28,307 nt of DNA from Lachnospiraceae bacterium UBA7076. GTDB lineage: Bacteria > Bacillota > Clostridia > Lachnospirales > Lachnospiraceae. Within the stretch, counting starts at the first letter, position 1, and every line of letters starts with the position of its first letter. Both the position numbers and the translations under genes were made by a program. This document shows, piece by piece, positions 8,131 through 16,001 of this stretch. Location of the stretch: the NCBI GenBank assembly GCA_002493625.1, contig DKZK01000033.1, positions 11,705 through 40,011 on the forward strand, read 5' to 3'. The notes beneath the pieces are model-generated. The model worked only from the letters and a program-made list of their open reading frames with translations, was not told the DNA's origin and made no database searches.

Positions 8131-8294
8131 AAAAACAATACAGGTCTCCCGACTTAGCCTTTATCCTACCAAGACACCTTCCCAAAGCAAAAGCTATGCT
8201 TCAGTGGCTGCAAATTTGCACGTCCCTTCGTAGGCAACACGGTTGCTGAGACACAGTGCCGGACTTACACCGGCTTCCGAGATGTATTGTTTTG
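8131..8294 (-). promoter_or_regulatory. Cobalamin riboswitch aptamer
   Basis: Read on the minus strand, the region has the conserved cobalamin-aptamer blocks in order: GCCGGTGTAAGTCCGGCAC, then CAGCAACCGTG, GCCACTG, GGGAAGGTG and AAGTCGGGAGACCTG. The closing P1 helix is a perfect 10-bp match between AAACAATACA (8292-8283) and TGTATTGTTT (8142-8133). It lies about 205 nt upstream of the DUF4430 gene with a terminator between. Cobalamin should reduce expression of the downstream surface-protein and ECF genes. Confidence 0.94.
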
Positions 8295-8305
8295 CCTGAT
8301 ATTAT

Positions 8306-8334
8306 CTTATACCATATATTTTCCAATCGGTCAA
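8306..8334 (-). promoter_or_regulatory. Promoter of the B12-uptake operon
   Basis: On the minus strand a -35 TTGACC (8334-8329) and a -10 TATAAG (8311-8306) are separated by exactly 17 nt. Transcription would start near 8299, a few bases before the riboswitch P1 helix. Confidence 0.8.
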
Positions 8335-8405
8335 CTGTCTCCAATTGTTTTTCAATTGTAAAACCGGACATTCACTTGTTTTTCCGTCGTTTTAATATAA
8401 TTTTA

Positions 8406-8433
8406 TTGACTTTTTATACCCTCAACTTATAAT
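8406..8433 (+). promoter_or_regulatory. Promoter of glnN
   Basis: TTGACT (8406-8411) and a perfect TATAAT (8428-8433) with a 16-nt spacer, about 40 nt before the glnN ATG. It is divergent from the riboswitch promoter; about 70 nt separates the two -35 boxes. No clear operator dyad was found between them. Confidence 0.75.
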
Positions 8434-8472
8434 TAATGCATCTGAAAGTATAATCAGGGAAAGAGGTATCAT

Positions 8473-10572
8473 ATGTCAACAGAAATCCCAAAGCTTTTTG
8501 GAAGTCTTGTATTTAACGACGAGGTTATGCGAAATAAGCTTCCAAATGATATTTACAAAGCGCTTAAGAAAACAATACAAAACGGAACGCATCTTGAGCT
8601 TGACGTTGCAAACTCCGTTGCCGTTGCAATGAAGGAATGGGCTGTAGAATTAGGCGCAACCCATTATTCTCACTGGTTCCAGCCAATGACCGGCTTTACC
8701 GCCGAAAAACATGACAGTTTTATCAATATAGCAGGTGACGGTCATGTAATTATGGAATTTTCCGGCAAAGAGCTTGTAAAGGGCGAGCCCGACGCATCAA
8801 GCTTTCCATCGGGTGGTCTACGTGCCACCTTTGAGGCGAGAGGCTACACTGCATGGGATCCTACCTCCCCTGCATTTATAAAGGATAAAACACTGTACAT
8901 CCCTACAGCCTTCTGCTCCTACAGCGGAGAAGCGCTGGACAAAAAGACCCCGCTGCTCCGTTCCATGGAGGCGTTAAATGAACAGGCTGTTAAAATGCTT
9001 CATTTACTTGGAAATAAAACGGTTACCGGAATAAATATAACGGTTGGACCTGAACAGGAATATTTCCTTATCGATAAAGATATGTACAAAAAACGTAAAG
9101 ATCTGATTTTCTGCGGAAGAACCCTTATCGGCGCCCCTGCGCCAAAGGGTCAGGAAATGAACGACCACTACTTTGGAATATTGAAGCCCCGTGTTTCCGC
9201 ATTTATGCATGAGCTTGACGAGGAGCTCTGGAAGCTTGGCATCCCTTCCAAGACAAAGCACAACGAGGTGGCTCCTGCGCAGCACGAGATGGCGCCAATA
9301 TTTGAAAACGTAAACATTGCCACAGACCATAACCAGCTCACAATGGAGATTATGAGAAAGGTTGCCGACAAGCATAATCTTGTCTGCTTACTTCACGAAA
9401 AACCTTTTGCCGGTATAAACGGAAGCGGAAAGCATAACAACTGGTCCATAAGCACAAGCGACGGCGTAAATCTTTTAAAGCCGGGACGCACGCCTGCGCA
9501 GAATATACAGTTTCTTGTATTTCTTATGGCTGTAATTAAAGCTGTGGACGATTACGCAGATTTAATGCGTGTTTCCGCTGCCAGCGCAGGAAACGACCAC
9601 CGTCTCGGCGCAAATGAAGCGCCGCCTGCCATAGTATCCATTTTCCTCGGCGATGAATTAAATGCTGTTTTAAAGTCAATTGAGAATGATACATACTTTG
9701 GCAAGCAGGAAAAGATAGAAATGAACATTGGCGCAAATGTGCTTCCTCACTTTTTCAGAGATACAACTGACCGAAACCGCACGTCCCCATTTGCATTTAC
9801 GGGAAATAAATTTGAGTTCCGCATGGTGGGCTCCGCCGCCTCCGTTTCGGGTCCTAATGTTATACTCAACACTGCCGTGGCAGAATCCCTTGCGCAGTTC
9901 TACATTGAGCTTGATGGAACAAAAGAGGAGGACATGGAGCATGCAGTGCATGAGCTTATAAAGCGCGCCATAAGAAAGCACAAAAAGGTTATATTTGACG
10001 GAAACGGATATACGGAGGAATGGGTGAAGGAAGCAGAGGCGCGGAACCTATACAACCTTCCGACAACCCCTGACTGCATGCCTTATTTTATAAATGAGAA
10101 GAATATAAGCCTCTTTACGAAGCATCACATTTATACGAAGGAGGAGCTTCTCTCAAGATATGAAATTCAGTTGGAAACATATGTGAAAACAATAAAGATT
10201 GAAGCGAAAGCAATGATTGACATGATTTCCAAGGATTTGCTTCCTGCCGTAAATGCCTTTGCCGCCACAACTGCAAGGGAAGCAGCCGAAACAAAAGCAT
10301 ATCTTCCAAACATATCCTGCAATGCACAGGACGCCCTTATCAGACGGCTTACATCTGATTACACGGACATGACAAACCTTATCGACAAGCTTAAGCATGA
10401 GCTTACCCAGCTTGGCGGCATAAGCAGCATGCAGGGAGCAGCGGACTACTGCCGTGACAGGATTATTGTGACAATGGATGAAATCCGCGCCATTGCAGAT
10501 GATGCGGAGGCTGCCATACCAAATGACTTCCTGCCTTATCCGACTTATGAGGAATTGTTGTTTTATTTATAA
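8473..10572 (+). CDS. glnN: Glutamine synthetase type III (GSIII)
   Basis: A 699-aa cytoplasmic enzyme making glutamine from glutamate, ammonia and ATP. The length fits the GSIII family (about 700 aa) rather than GSI (about 450). Visible GSIII features are HWFQPMTGFTAEKHDSF near the N terminus, the glutamate-binding GPEQEYF, the HNEVAPAQHEMAP segment, NGSGKHNNWS in the catalytic core, and a long helical C-terminal region. AGGGAAAGAGG precedes the ATG. The gene has its own promoter and terminator and appears monocistronic. Its divergence from the B12 locus looks like simple adjacency. No frameshift or missing core motif was seen. Confidence 0.96.
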   Translation: MSTEIPKLFGSLVFNDEVMRNKLPNDIYKALKKTIQNGTHLELDVANSVAVAMKEWAVELGATHYSHWFQPMTGFTAEKHDSFINIAGDGHVIMEFSGKELVKGEPDASSFPSGGLRATFEARGYTAWDPTSPAFIKDKTLYIPTAFCSYSGEALDKKTPLLRSMEALNEQAVKMLHLLGNKTVTGINITVGPEQEYFLIDKDMYKKRKDLIFCGRTLIGAPAPKGQEMNDHYFGILKPRVSAFMHELDEELWKLGIPSKTKHNEVAPAQHEMAPIFENVNIATDHNQLTMEIMRKVADKHNLVCLLHEKPFAGINGSGKHNNWSISTSDGVNLLKPGRTPAQNIQFLVFLMAVIKAVDDYADLMRVSAASAGNDHRLGANEAPPAIVSIFLGDELNAVLKSIENDTYFGKQEKIEMNIGANVLPHFFRDTTDRNRTSPFAFTGNKFEFRMVGSAASVSGPNVILNTAVAESLAQFYIELDGTKEEDMEHAVHELIKRAIRKHKKVIFDGNGYTEEWVKEAEARNLYNLPTTPDCMPYFINEKNISLFTKHHIYTKEELLSRYEIQLETYVKTIKIEAKAMIDMISKDLLPAVNAFAATTAREAAETKAYLPNISCNAQDALIRRLTSDYTDMTNLIDKLKHELTQLGGISSMQGAADYCRDRIIVTMDEIRAIADDAEAAIPNDFLPYPTYEELLFYL

Positions 10573-10596
10573 AATATACACGGTCAGCAAAGAACC

Positions 10597-10626
10597 GGCG
10601 GTTTGAAAACAAACCGCCAGTTTTTT
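10597..10626 (+). terminator. Terminator of glnN, shared with the convergent RNA-repair gene
   Basis: An 8-bp GC-rich stem (ggcggttt / aaaccgcc, 10597-10618) with a 6-nt loop, followed by AG and six T (10621-10626). The T run reaches the stop codon of the convergent gene ending at 10626. On the minus strand the T run is weak, so it serves mainly glnN. Confidence 0.88.
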
Positions 10627-12830
10627 CACTGTCCCTCTCCGTCCTTCTTTTGATAAAACATTTTTCTAAGCGTGCAGATATCCCTTGGCACGCTTTCAAT
10701 ATCCTCAACATCATGCAGCGTTCTCACCCACGCATAATACTCATTTGCAAGGGGAGTGATAAGTGCGGAGGTTTTCATTATATAGCCTTTCCTGATTGCC
10801 TCATGTGACACGCTTCTCATAAACTTCCAGAAATTATAATAGGTAAGCTTAAGCTTTGTCATATAGCCAGTGATGTCCTCGATTACAAAGCCCTCAATTT
10901 TCCTGCCATTATACTCATAATCCGCCTCCAGAATCTCATAGTACCAGTCATAAAATTCCTGCCAGCTTTCAAGACAGACAGCCCGTTCCTTGTATTCAAG
11001 TCCAAACTGCCCTGCCACATGACACATATTCTCATACTCGTACTTTTCAAAATTCATTTGATTGTGAATAATATCAAGTAAAAACAAATGATTTTCAGGG
11101 TACTCAATTATATGCGGGTCATGCTCCATATCCACGCACTCAAATACAAAGGATACATCATAAGCCTTGATATATTCCTTCATTTTGTCAAGATTTTCCT
11201 TTGACACCTTTTCAAGGAGCATCTCCCTTAGCCATGCTGCATAGTCGCCTCCAATGGTGGACTTTGTGGCAATAAAAAGGTCGTCCTCATACTCGTTATA
11301 GCTTACGATTCCCAAAAAACCATTTTCCTTTACATATGCGGTAACCGGAAACTGTAATTTATGCTGAAGCATTTCAAACCTTGTCTCCTCACGTTCATTT
11401 ACATTGAAAAATTTGTCATATGCTCTTGCGGCAACCTTTTCCTTAGCGGTATCAAGATATAAGCCCCTCGCCTTGGTGGTCTGCTCATTCCACACCTTTT
11501 CATAAAATGCCTTGCTCGTAAAATTAAAGGAGGATATATTTCCAAATTTCTTTTCCTGAATATACTCGTTTCCACGCATGGCTGTTATGGCTTCTGCCAC
11601 CGATAATGTCGTGCCTGGCTGTTCCGACAGAATTTCAGGCTTTTTATACACATCATTTTTAATTTCAAATGTGTGAGCGCCATCCTTATCAATCTGCACG
11701 CATCTTAAATGTCCGCCAAATTCAACCTGCCCCTCCAGATTAAACACCCTGTCATTAACCAGAACAGGAAGCTGCTTTGTGTTTCTGTGTCCGTGTATCT
11801 GATAATAATTTGGGGGAGTTGTATCGTAAAAGGTTTCGGCAATCCTCTCAAAATCATTGTAGCTGCCAACGCCCTTTATCATCTGCTCTGTAGCCACAAG
11901 GGATAAATTGTCAGGTATGGTGCTAAGTCCTGCATGGGTTACCAGATATATGTTTTCTCCGTATTTGTAGTATGCGCACTGTCCGAATTTTCTGTAAAGC
12001 TGCCTGATATCCTTTTTGTCGATACCGGAAGCCTCAAGAGCCGGACGTGTAACCATCTCAAATTCCCTTGACCTGCCTGTGCTTTCGTTCGCCCAATACC
12101 AGAGCCATCTCTCGTGGTTTCCTTCAAGCAGCAGCACATTTTTCCTGTCCTTAACGGAAAGCAGAAATTCCAGAACCTCGACATTTTCTATGCCCCTGTC
12201 AATGTAGTCGCCCACAAATATGTAAAACTCGTCCTCCTTTATGCCTCCGTTATCAGAAAAATATTTTTGTAGCGCAGTATTACAGCCGTGAACATCTCCG
12301 ATATGATGTATTTTTTTATATTCGGACAAATCAATCATTTTAAGCCATATTCTGTCTAATTCATCCGGTCTGATAACGGTAATGCCTGAGGGAATTTTCT
12401 GGGTTGCAAATCTTGAGTACATCCTGTCTATCACATCCTCAGAAACTCTTTTATATACGTCTCTTTCCGCATTTCTTCTCTTTACCTCCTCAATGGGAAT
12501 ATCCGTAAAGTCAACACAGAAAATTCTGTATCTGTATGTATTGCACAGCTCCTTGTATTTGTTCATCTCCGTCCTTTTTGAGTTTGTTGCGTCAATTACC
12601 GTAAATTCCCCACGCTGCATCCTTGTCTCAAGCAGGCTGTAAAGGGTTTTCCACACAACGCTTTCATTGTCCTGACTGATACTTGTCGTTCCGTCAACCT
12701 GCATAACAGGACTTTGACATAAAAGCCTTATATCATCCGCAGAAAGCGCATATGGCTTCAGTCCGTTTTTCTCAATCCACGTAGACTTGCCGCAGCCGGC
12801 AGAGCCACGCAGCAATAATAAAATTCTCAT
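10626..12830 (-). CDS. RNA-repair enzyme: polynucleotide kinase, metallophosphatase and Rnl1-like RNA ligase fusion
   Basis: A 734-aa protein with three catalytic modules. The N-terminal kinase (about 1-165) has the P-loop GSAGCGKST (9-17) and VIDATN (78-83). The metallophosphatase (about 170-400) has GDVHGC (178-183), GDYIDRG (207-213), GNHE (237-240), HAG (299-301) and HGH (346-348). The C-terminal part resembles T4 RNA ligase 1/tRNA ligase: KENG (501-504; Lys501 the probable AMP-binding residue), FVFECVD (561-567), IEGFVIED (645-652) and KLKLTYY (659-665). Such enzymes heal 2',3'-phosphate/5'-OH RNA breaks and reseal them. Bacterial Pnkp carries a different ligase, is about 870 aa, and is usually beside Hen1; none is seen here. 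It starts 25 nt after amrS, probably in the same transcript. Confidence 0.85.
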   Translation of the reverse strand: MRILLLLRGSAGCGKSTWIEKNGLKPYALSADDIRLLCQSPVMQVDGTTSISQDNESVVWKTLYSLLETRMQRGEFTVIDATNSKRTEMNKYKELCNTYRYRIFCVDFTDIPIEEVKRRNAERDVYKRVSEDVIDRMYSRFATQKIPSGITVIRPDELDRIWLKMIDLSEYKKIHHIGDVHGCNTALQKYFSDNGGIKEDEFYIFVGDYIDRGIENVEVLEFLLSVKDRKNVLLLEGNHERWLWYWANESTGRSREFEMVTRPALEASGIDKKDIRQLYRKFGQCAYYKYGENIYLVTHAGLSTIPDNLSLVATEQMIKGVGSYNDFERIAETFYDTTPPNYYQIHGHRNTKQLPVLVNDRVFNLEGQVEFGGHLRCVQIDKDGAHTFEIKNDVYKKPEILSEQPGTTLSVAEAITAMRGNEYIQEKKFGNISSFNFTSKAFYEKVWNEQTTKARGLYLDTAKEKVAARAYDKFFNVNEREETRFEMLQHKLQFPVTAYVKENGFLGIVSYNEYEDDLFIATKSTIGGDYAAWLREMLLEKVSKENLDKMKEYIKAYDVSFVFECVDMEHDPHIIEYPENHLFLLDIIHNQMNFEKYEYENMCHVAGQFGLEYKERAVCLESWQEFYDWYYEILEADYEYNGRKIEGFVIEDITGYMTKLKLTYYNFWKFMRSVSHEAIRKGYIMKTSALITPLANEYYAWVRTLHDVEDIESVPRDICTLRKMFYQKKDGEGQ

Positions 12831-12855
12831 AACCTAATCCTTTCCTTTTTGAACA

Positions 12856-13683
12856 TCAGCAGTTTCCTGCAAAAACATTTTTCAGGTATCGCCCGGCAAC
12901 AGCCTTGAGTTCATATACCCTTTCCACATCCGTAGCTTCCCTGTCCTGCATATTATATCTTGGATAGAAGCGCGTAATATGAAGGGGAATGTTGTCATCC
13001 ACCGATGCAATCCATTTTGCTTCCTCCTCCATTTCCTCTAAAGCATCATTTTCGTTTGGCACAATAAGCGTTGTAAGCTCCACGTGACATGCGACGGCAG
13101 CACATCTGATAACAGCCTTAACCGCCTCCAAGCTTCCGCCAAGCCTTTTGTAATATTCATCACGGAAGCCCTTTAAATCTATATTCATTGCATCAATGTA
13201 TGGCAAAAGCTTTTCCATGACAGGAAGGGCCACCGTACCATTTGTCACAAGGACGGATTTCATATTTTGCTCATGCAAAAGCCTTGACACGTCAAGGACA
13301 TACTCCCAGCTTATAAGAGGCTCATTGTAGGTAAATGCAACCCCGATATTCCCCGTTTTTTGGTAATAAAGCGCCTCATTCACAAGTTCTTCAGGTGAAA
13401 TATATCTTGCTCCTATATCCTCCTGCCCTGCCATTGAAATTTCATGGTTCTGGCAAAATGGACACCGCAGGTTGCAGCCGTAGCTTCCCACAGATAAAAT
13501 TCTGCTGCCCTCGCAAAACATTTTAAGGGGCTTTTTTTCAATGGGGTCAAGCGCCACGGAGGTTATATGTCCGTAATTTTTACAGACTATTTTTCCGTCC
13601 TCGTTTTTCCTTGCCCTGCAAAGTCCCCACGCCCCGCTTTTCAGTTTGCAATGATGAAAACATACATCACAGGTTGCTTCCAT
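12856..13683 (-). CDS. amrS: AmmeMemoRadiSam system radical SAM enzyme AmrS
   Basis: A 275-aa radical SAM enzyme. The cluster motif CNLRCPFC (CxxxCxxC) lies within GSYGCNLRCPFCQNHEIS, which is characteristic of AmrS and related to pyruvate-formate-lyase activases. An extra N-terminal Cys cluster (CDVCFHHC, then GLCRARKN) precedes it. An ATG at 13704 is in frame, but GAGGAGG lies 5 nt before the ATG at 13683, so I start there. It follows the MEMO/AMMECR1 fusion by 52 nt; the pair makes the complete AmmeMemoRadiSam set. I know of no firmly established physiological reaction for it. Confidence 0.92.
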   Translation of the reverse strand: MEATCDVCFHHCKLKSGAWGLCRARKNEDGKIVCKNYGHITSVALDPIEKKPLKMFCEGSRILSVGSYGCNLRCPFCQNHEISMAGQEDIGARYISPEELVNEALYYQKTGNIGVAFTYNEPLISWEYVLDVSRLLHEQNMKSVLVTNGTVALPVMEKLLPYIDAMNIDLKGFRDEYYKRLGGSLEAVKAVIRCAAVACHVELTTLIVPNENDALEEMEEEAKWIASVDDNIPLHITRFYPRYNMQDREATDVERVYELKAVAGRYLKNVFAGNC

Positions 13684-13735
13684 TTTTTCCTCCTCACTAT
13701 ACATCCACAGTCAGACGTTTGCGAAACTCCCGACA

Positions 13736-15121
13736 TTAATAATGTCTCACTACCTCAAAGCGTTCCATTTCCACAGGCTCATCCTCTCCAATGCCTGCCT
13801 TCTGCTTTGCAATGGCAAGCTGCTCCTCCACAGTATCTACGCCTTCCAGATTCGGAAGAAGAAGCCCTCTCCTTCTTCCCCTTGTAACGATAACGCCGTA
13901 ACGTTTTACATCAAGCTCATCGGTGGAGGATATTTTTTCCGTGTCCCCCAGAACGTCCACGCTTATGGTAAGCCACGGCAGCTCCGCCTGTTTTATCGGC
14001 GAAAATCTCGGGTCACGGGTAGCTGCGCTTATGGCATTTGCAACAATTTCCTTTGCAATGGAGCTTTGTACTGCTTCTATAGTTCCGATACAGCCCCTGA
14101 GTCTTCCGTCCTTTTTTATGGAAACAAAAACCCCTGCCTGTTTTTTCTGCATTTCTTCCGGAAGCTCTTTTGGCATATCAGGCGTTTTACCCATGGTTAT
14201 ATATTCCTCAATGGTCTTTCTTGCAAGACCTACATAGGCATCTTCATTTTTTCTCTGACCGGCAAGCCGCTCCTGCAATATATTTTCAAATTGCTTTTTA
14301 AAGCTTCGTCCGCTGTCCTTGCCCTCAGGCTCATATGTGCATACACCATAACCCACGCCAAATGGCCCTTCGTATGAAAGCCGCCTTGCTTCCACCGCTC
14401 TTTCGTCAAGGGTTCCTGCCATAATAACAAAGGAACGGTGTCCGCACTCTGCGGCGCTCTCCAAAAAATATTCCGAAAAATCAAACAGCTCATTAAAGGA
14501 GGCTCTCTCCATTACATCCATAATCCTTCTGCCATATTCCGGTCCGTCCTTGCTGTAGCCGTAAGGTCCGTCCTCCGTAAGCTTATGTGACAAATCTCCG
14601 CTTGCAATAACTGCCACATTTCTGCCAAGCTTATCTGCAACCATCTTGATACACTGTCCAAGCTCGTAATGCATTGCAAGAGGCATGCCCGAAAGTCCAA
14701 TCCTCACAAGCTTGTAGTCCTTCCAGTATTTATTTATAAAATATAACGGCACCATCGTACCGTGGTCTAAGCTTTTGTCACGCTCGCCCATTGTTCCCGC
14801 CGGAATGTCTCTCTCATCTGCAAGCGCGCAGAGCTCCTTTACAAATTCTGTATCGTAAGATACCTCCATTTTTACCTGCCCCGCCATAAATCTGCCAAAA
14901 TCCCCTTTGGCGCCGTTTCCCGGCGAAATGTGAAAATAATCCGAATACAAAATCTGATGCGGTGAGATAAGCACGATTGTTTCAGGCTTATGCTCCGCAA
15001 GCTGCCTTGCTGCCTCATCATATGCATGAATTGTTTTTTCTATTCCATTTTCCTTACCCCTGCCAATCTCCGGTATAATAAGCGGCGGGTGAGGCACCAT
15101 AATTGCCGATGTTATTCCCAT
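13736..15121 (-). CDS. AmmeMemoRadiSam fusion protein: MEMO/LigB-like domain plus AMMECR1 domain
   Basis: A 461-aa cytoplasmic fusion. Residues 1 to about 265 match the MEMO1/extradiol-dioxygenase-like (LigB) fold, starting ITSAIMVPHPPLI, with histidine motifs VLISPHQ, LDHGTMVPL and VIASGDLSHKL. Residues about 285-461 are an AMMECR1 domain, with LRGCIGT, NAISAATRDPRFSPI and WLTISVDVL. In many organisms these are separate proteins; with AmrS next to it, all three parts are present. AAGGAGG precedes the ATG by about 7 nt. It is the first gene of the minus-strand set ending with the RNA-repair enzyme. The substrate is unknown. Confidence 0.93.
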   Translation of the reverse strand: MGITSAIMVPHPPLIIPEIGRGKENGIEKTIHAYDEAARQLAEHKPETIVLISPHQILYSDYFHISPGNGAKGDFGRFMAGQVKMEVSYDTEFVKELCALADERDIPAGTMGERDKSLDHGTMVPLYFINKYWKDYKLVRIGLSGMPLAMHYELGQCIKMVADKLGRNVAVIASGDLSHKLTEDGPYGYSKDGPEYGRRIMDVMERASFNELFDFSEYFLESAAECGHRSFVIMAGTLDERAVEARRLSYEGPFGVGYGVCTYEPEGKDSGRSFKKQFENILQERLAGQRKNEDAYVGLARKTIEEYITMGKTPDMPKELPEEMQKKQAGVFVSIKKDGRLRGCIGTIEAVQSSIAKEIVANAISAATRDPRFSPIKQAELPWLTISVDVLGDTEKISSTDELDVKRYGVIVTRGRRRGLLLPNLEGVDTVEEQLAIAKQKAGIGEDEPVEMERFEVVRHY

Positions 15122-15248
15122 AAAATACCTCCTTCTTCCACATCATAACTTTTATGTATTTTTTCATATGTTGAATTTCATGTATCTTTTTTTCAATATG
15201 CCAAATACTAATATTAATATTTTAATACAAAATTAACCGGAGGTAAAC

Positions 15249-15407
15249 ATGAAAGAGGCATCGCGAAACAAAACCATAAAAACCATTCCGTCAGGCGTCT
15301 GGGAAAGCAGCAGACCAAACAAAAATAAAAATAACAATGACAAATTCCAGCCTTCCACCGACATGCAGGGAAACGGTTATCCAATAAAAAACAAAAAGGA
15401 TAAATAA
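15249..15407 (+). CDS. Small basic, Asn/Lys-rich protein (52 aa), unknown function
   Basis: An ORF of 52 codons plus TAA. GGAGG lies exactly 5 nt before the ATG, in an AT-rich gap where such a site is unlikely by chance. The product starts MKEASRNKTIKTIPSGVWES, has an Asn/Lys tract, then PSTDMQGNGYP, and ends KNKKDK; it is very hydrophilic and basic. There is no signal peptide, membrane helix or cysteine. It is convergent with the XRE gene (6 nt between stop codons) and divergent from the MEMO/AMMECR1 gene. No confident promoter was found in 15122-15248. I do not recognise a family. Confidence 0.6.
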   Translation: MKEASRNKTIKTIPSGVWESSRPNKNKNNNDKFQPSTDMQGNGYPIKNKKDK

Positions 15408-15413
15408 CATCTA

Positions 15414-15635
15414 TTAAATTGCAATCATATCGTTCATGGAGGTTTCCAGCAAAACCGATAAGGCGTAAAAATTTTCAAGTGACGGAAGTGTCTCTCCTCT
15501 CAGCCACTTATAGATTGAATTTGTATTTACCATCCCAAAATACTCACTCATATCCTTAACGGTTATTCCCCTTTCCTTCCTTATTCTGTTAATGTTCTCC
15601 CCTGTTTCAACAGGGTTTACTACAGGATAACTCAT
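15414..15635 (-). CDS. Small XRE-family helix-turn-helix regulator
   Basis: A 73-aa protein that is nearly all one HTH domain: GENINRIRKERGITVKDMSE is helix 1 and the first part of the HTH, NSIYKWLRGETLPS carries the recognition helix, and FYALSVLLETSMNDMI closes it. Such single-domain Cro/C1-type proteins bind DNA as dimers. AAAGGAG precedes the ATG by about 9 nt. The gene begins 30 nt after the 3' end of a tRNA-Lys gene on the same strand and has no separate promoter that I could find, so it may be expressed from the tRNA transcript. Targets are unknown. Confidence 0.85.
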   Translation of the reverse strand: MSYPVVNPVETGENINRIRKERGITVKDMSEYFGMVNTNSIYKWLRGETLPSLENFYALSVLLETSMNDMIAI

Positions 15636-15665
15636 ACCATCTTCTCCTTTCCATAAATTTCACAA

Positions 15666-15737
15666 TGCGCCATAAGGGAATCGAACCCTTGATATACAGG
15701 TTAAAAGCCTGTTGCCATACCACTTGGCTAATGACGC
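15666..15737 (-). tRNA. tRNA-Lys (anticodon UUU)
   Basis: A 72-nt cloverleaf. The acceptor stem GCGTCAT/ATGGCGC has 7 pairs including one G-T. The D arm is GCCA...TGGC, the anticodon stem ACAGG/CCTGT has loop CTTTTAA (anticodon TTT), the variable loop is ATATC, and the T arm is AAGGG-TTCGATT-CCCTT. The discriminator is A and CCA is not encoded. The GCCAAGTGGTATGGCA D region looks more like bacterial tRNA-Gln/Glu than the usual Lys tRNA. It lies about 20 nt beyond a strong same-strand terminator and 30 nt before an XRE gene. Confidence 0.9.
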
Positions 15738-15748
15738 AAAAGCTTCCC

Positions 15749-15792
15749 AAAATAAAAAATACCACCTGCCGATTATCTGACAGGTGGTATTT
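15749..15792 (-). terminator. Intrinsic terminator after the 45-aa gene
   Basis: A perfect 12-bp stem (aaataccacctg / caggtggtattt, 15757-15792) with a 12-nt loop. On the minus strand it is followed by a T-rich tract (TTTTTTATTTT). It ends the transcript of the small gene at 15820-15957 and stands directly in front of tRNA-Lys. Confidence 0.85.
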
Positions 15793-15819
15793 GAAAAGCA
15801 TTCTTTTAAATTTATACTA

Positions 15820-15957
15820 TCAAGCTTTCAAGCATTTTTGCTTATCCACACAATCTGACAACGGCACAAAAACAGACCCAGAATTTGTTTTGTATATTAT
15901 TTCCTGAGCTTTACGGGCACTGTTAAATTGTAATTCTCTTGCAGATAAGAAAAACAT
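15820..15957 (-). CDS. Small protein (45 aa), unknown function
   Basis: A 45-codon ORF from ATG to TGA, preceded by AAAGGA 9 nt before the start, with a promoter-like pair 45-75 nt upstream and a strong terminator 28 nt after the stop; this full set of signals supports a real gene. The product begins MFFLSARELQFNSARKAQEI, continues through SGSVFVPLSDCVDKQ and ends KCLKA, with two cysteines near the C terminus. It could be a free-standing small protein or a remnant of a larger one. A longer frame over 15923-16144 starts with TTG without a clear ribosome binding site, and I do not call it. Confidence 0.55.
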   Translation of the reverse strand: MFFLSARELQFNSARKAQEIIYKTNSGSVFVPLSDCVDKQKCLKA

Positions 15958-16001
15958 TGCTTAAATTCCTTTCAAAAATTTTGTTTTCTATTTCTTTTTG
16001 T

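Noticed and set aside
15666..15737. tRNA as attachment site of an integrated element
   Set aside because: No second copy of the tRNA 3' end was seen in the window and no integrase gene is present.
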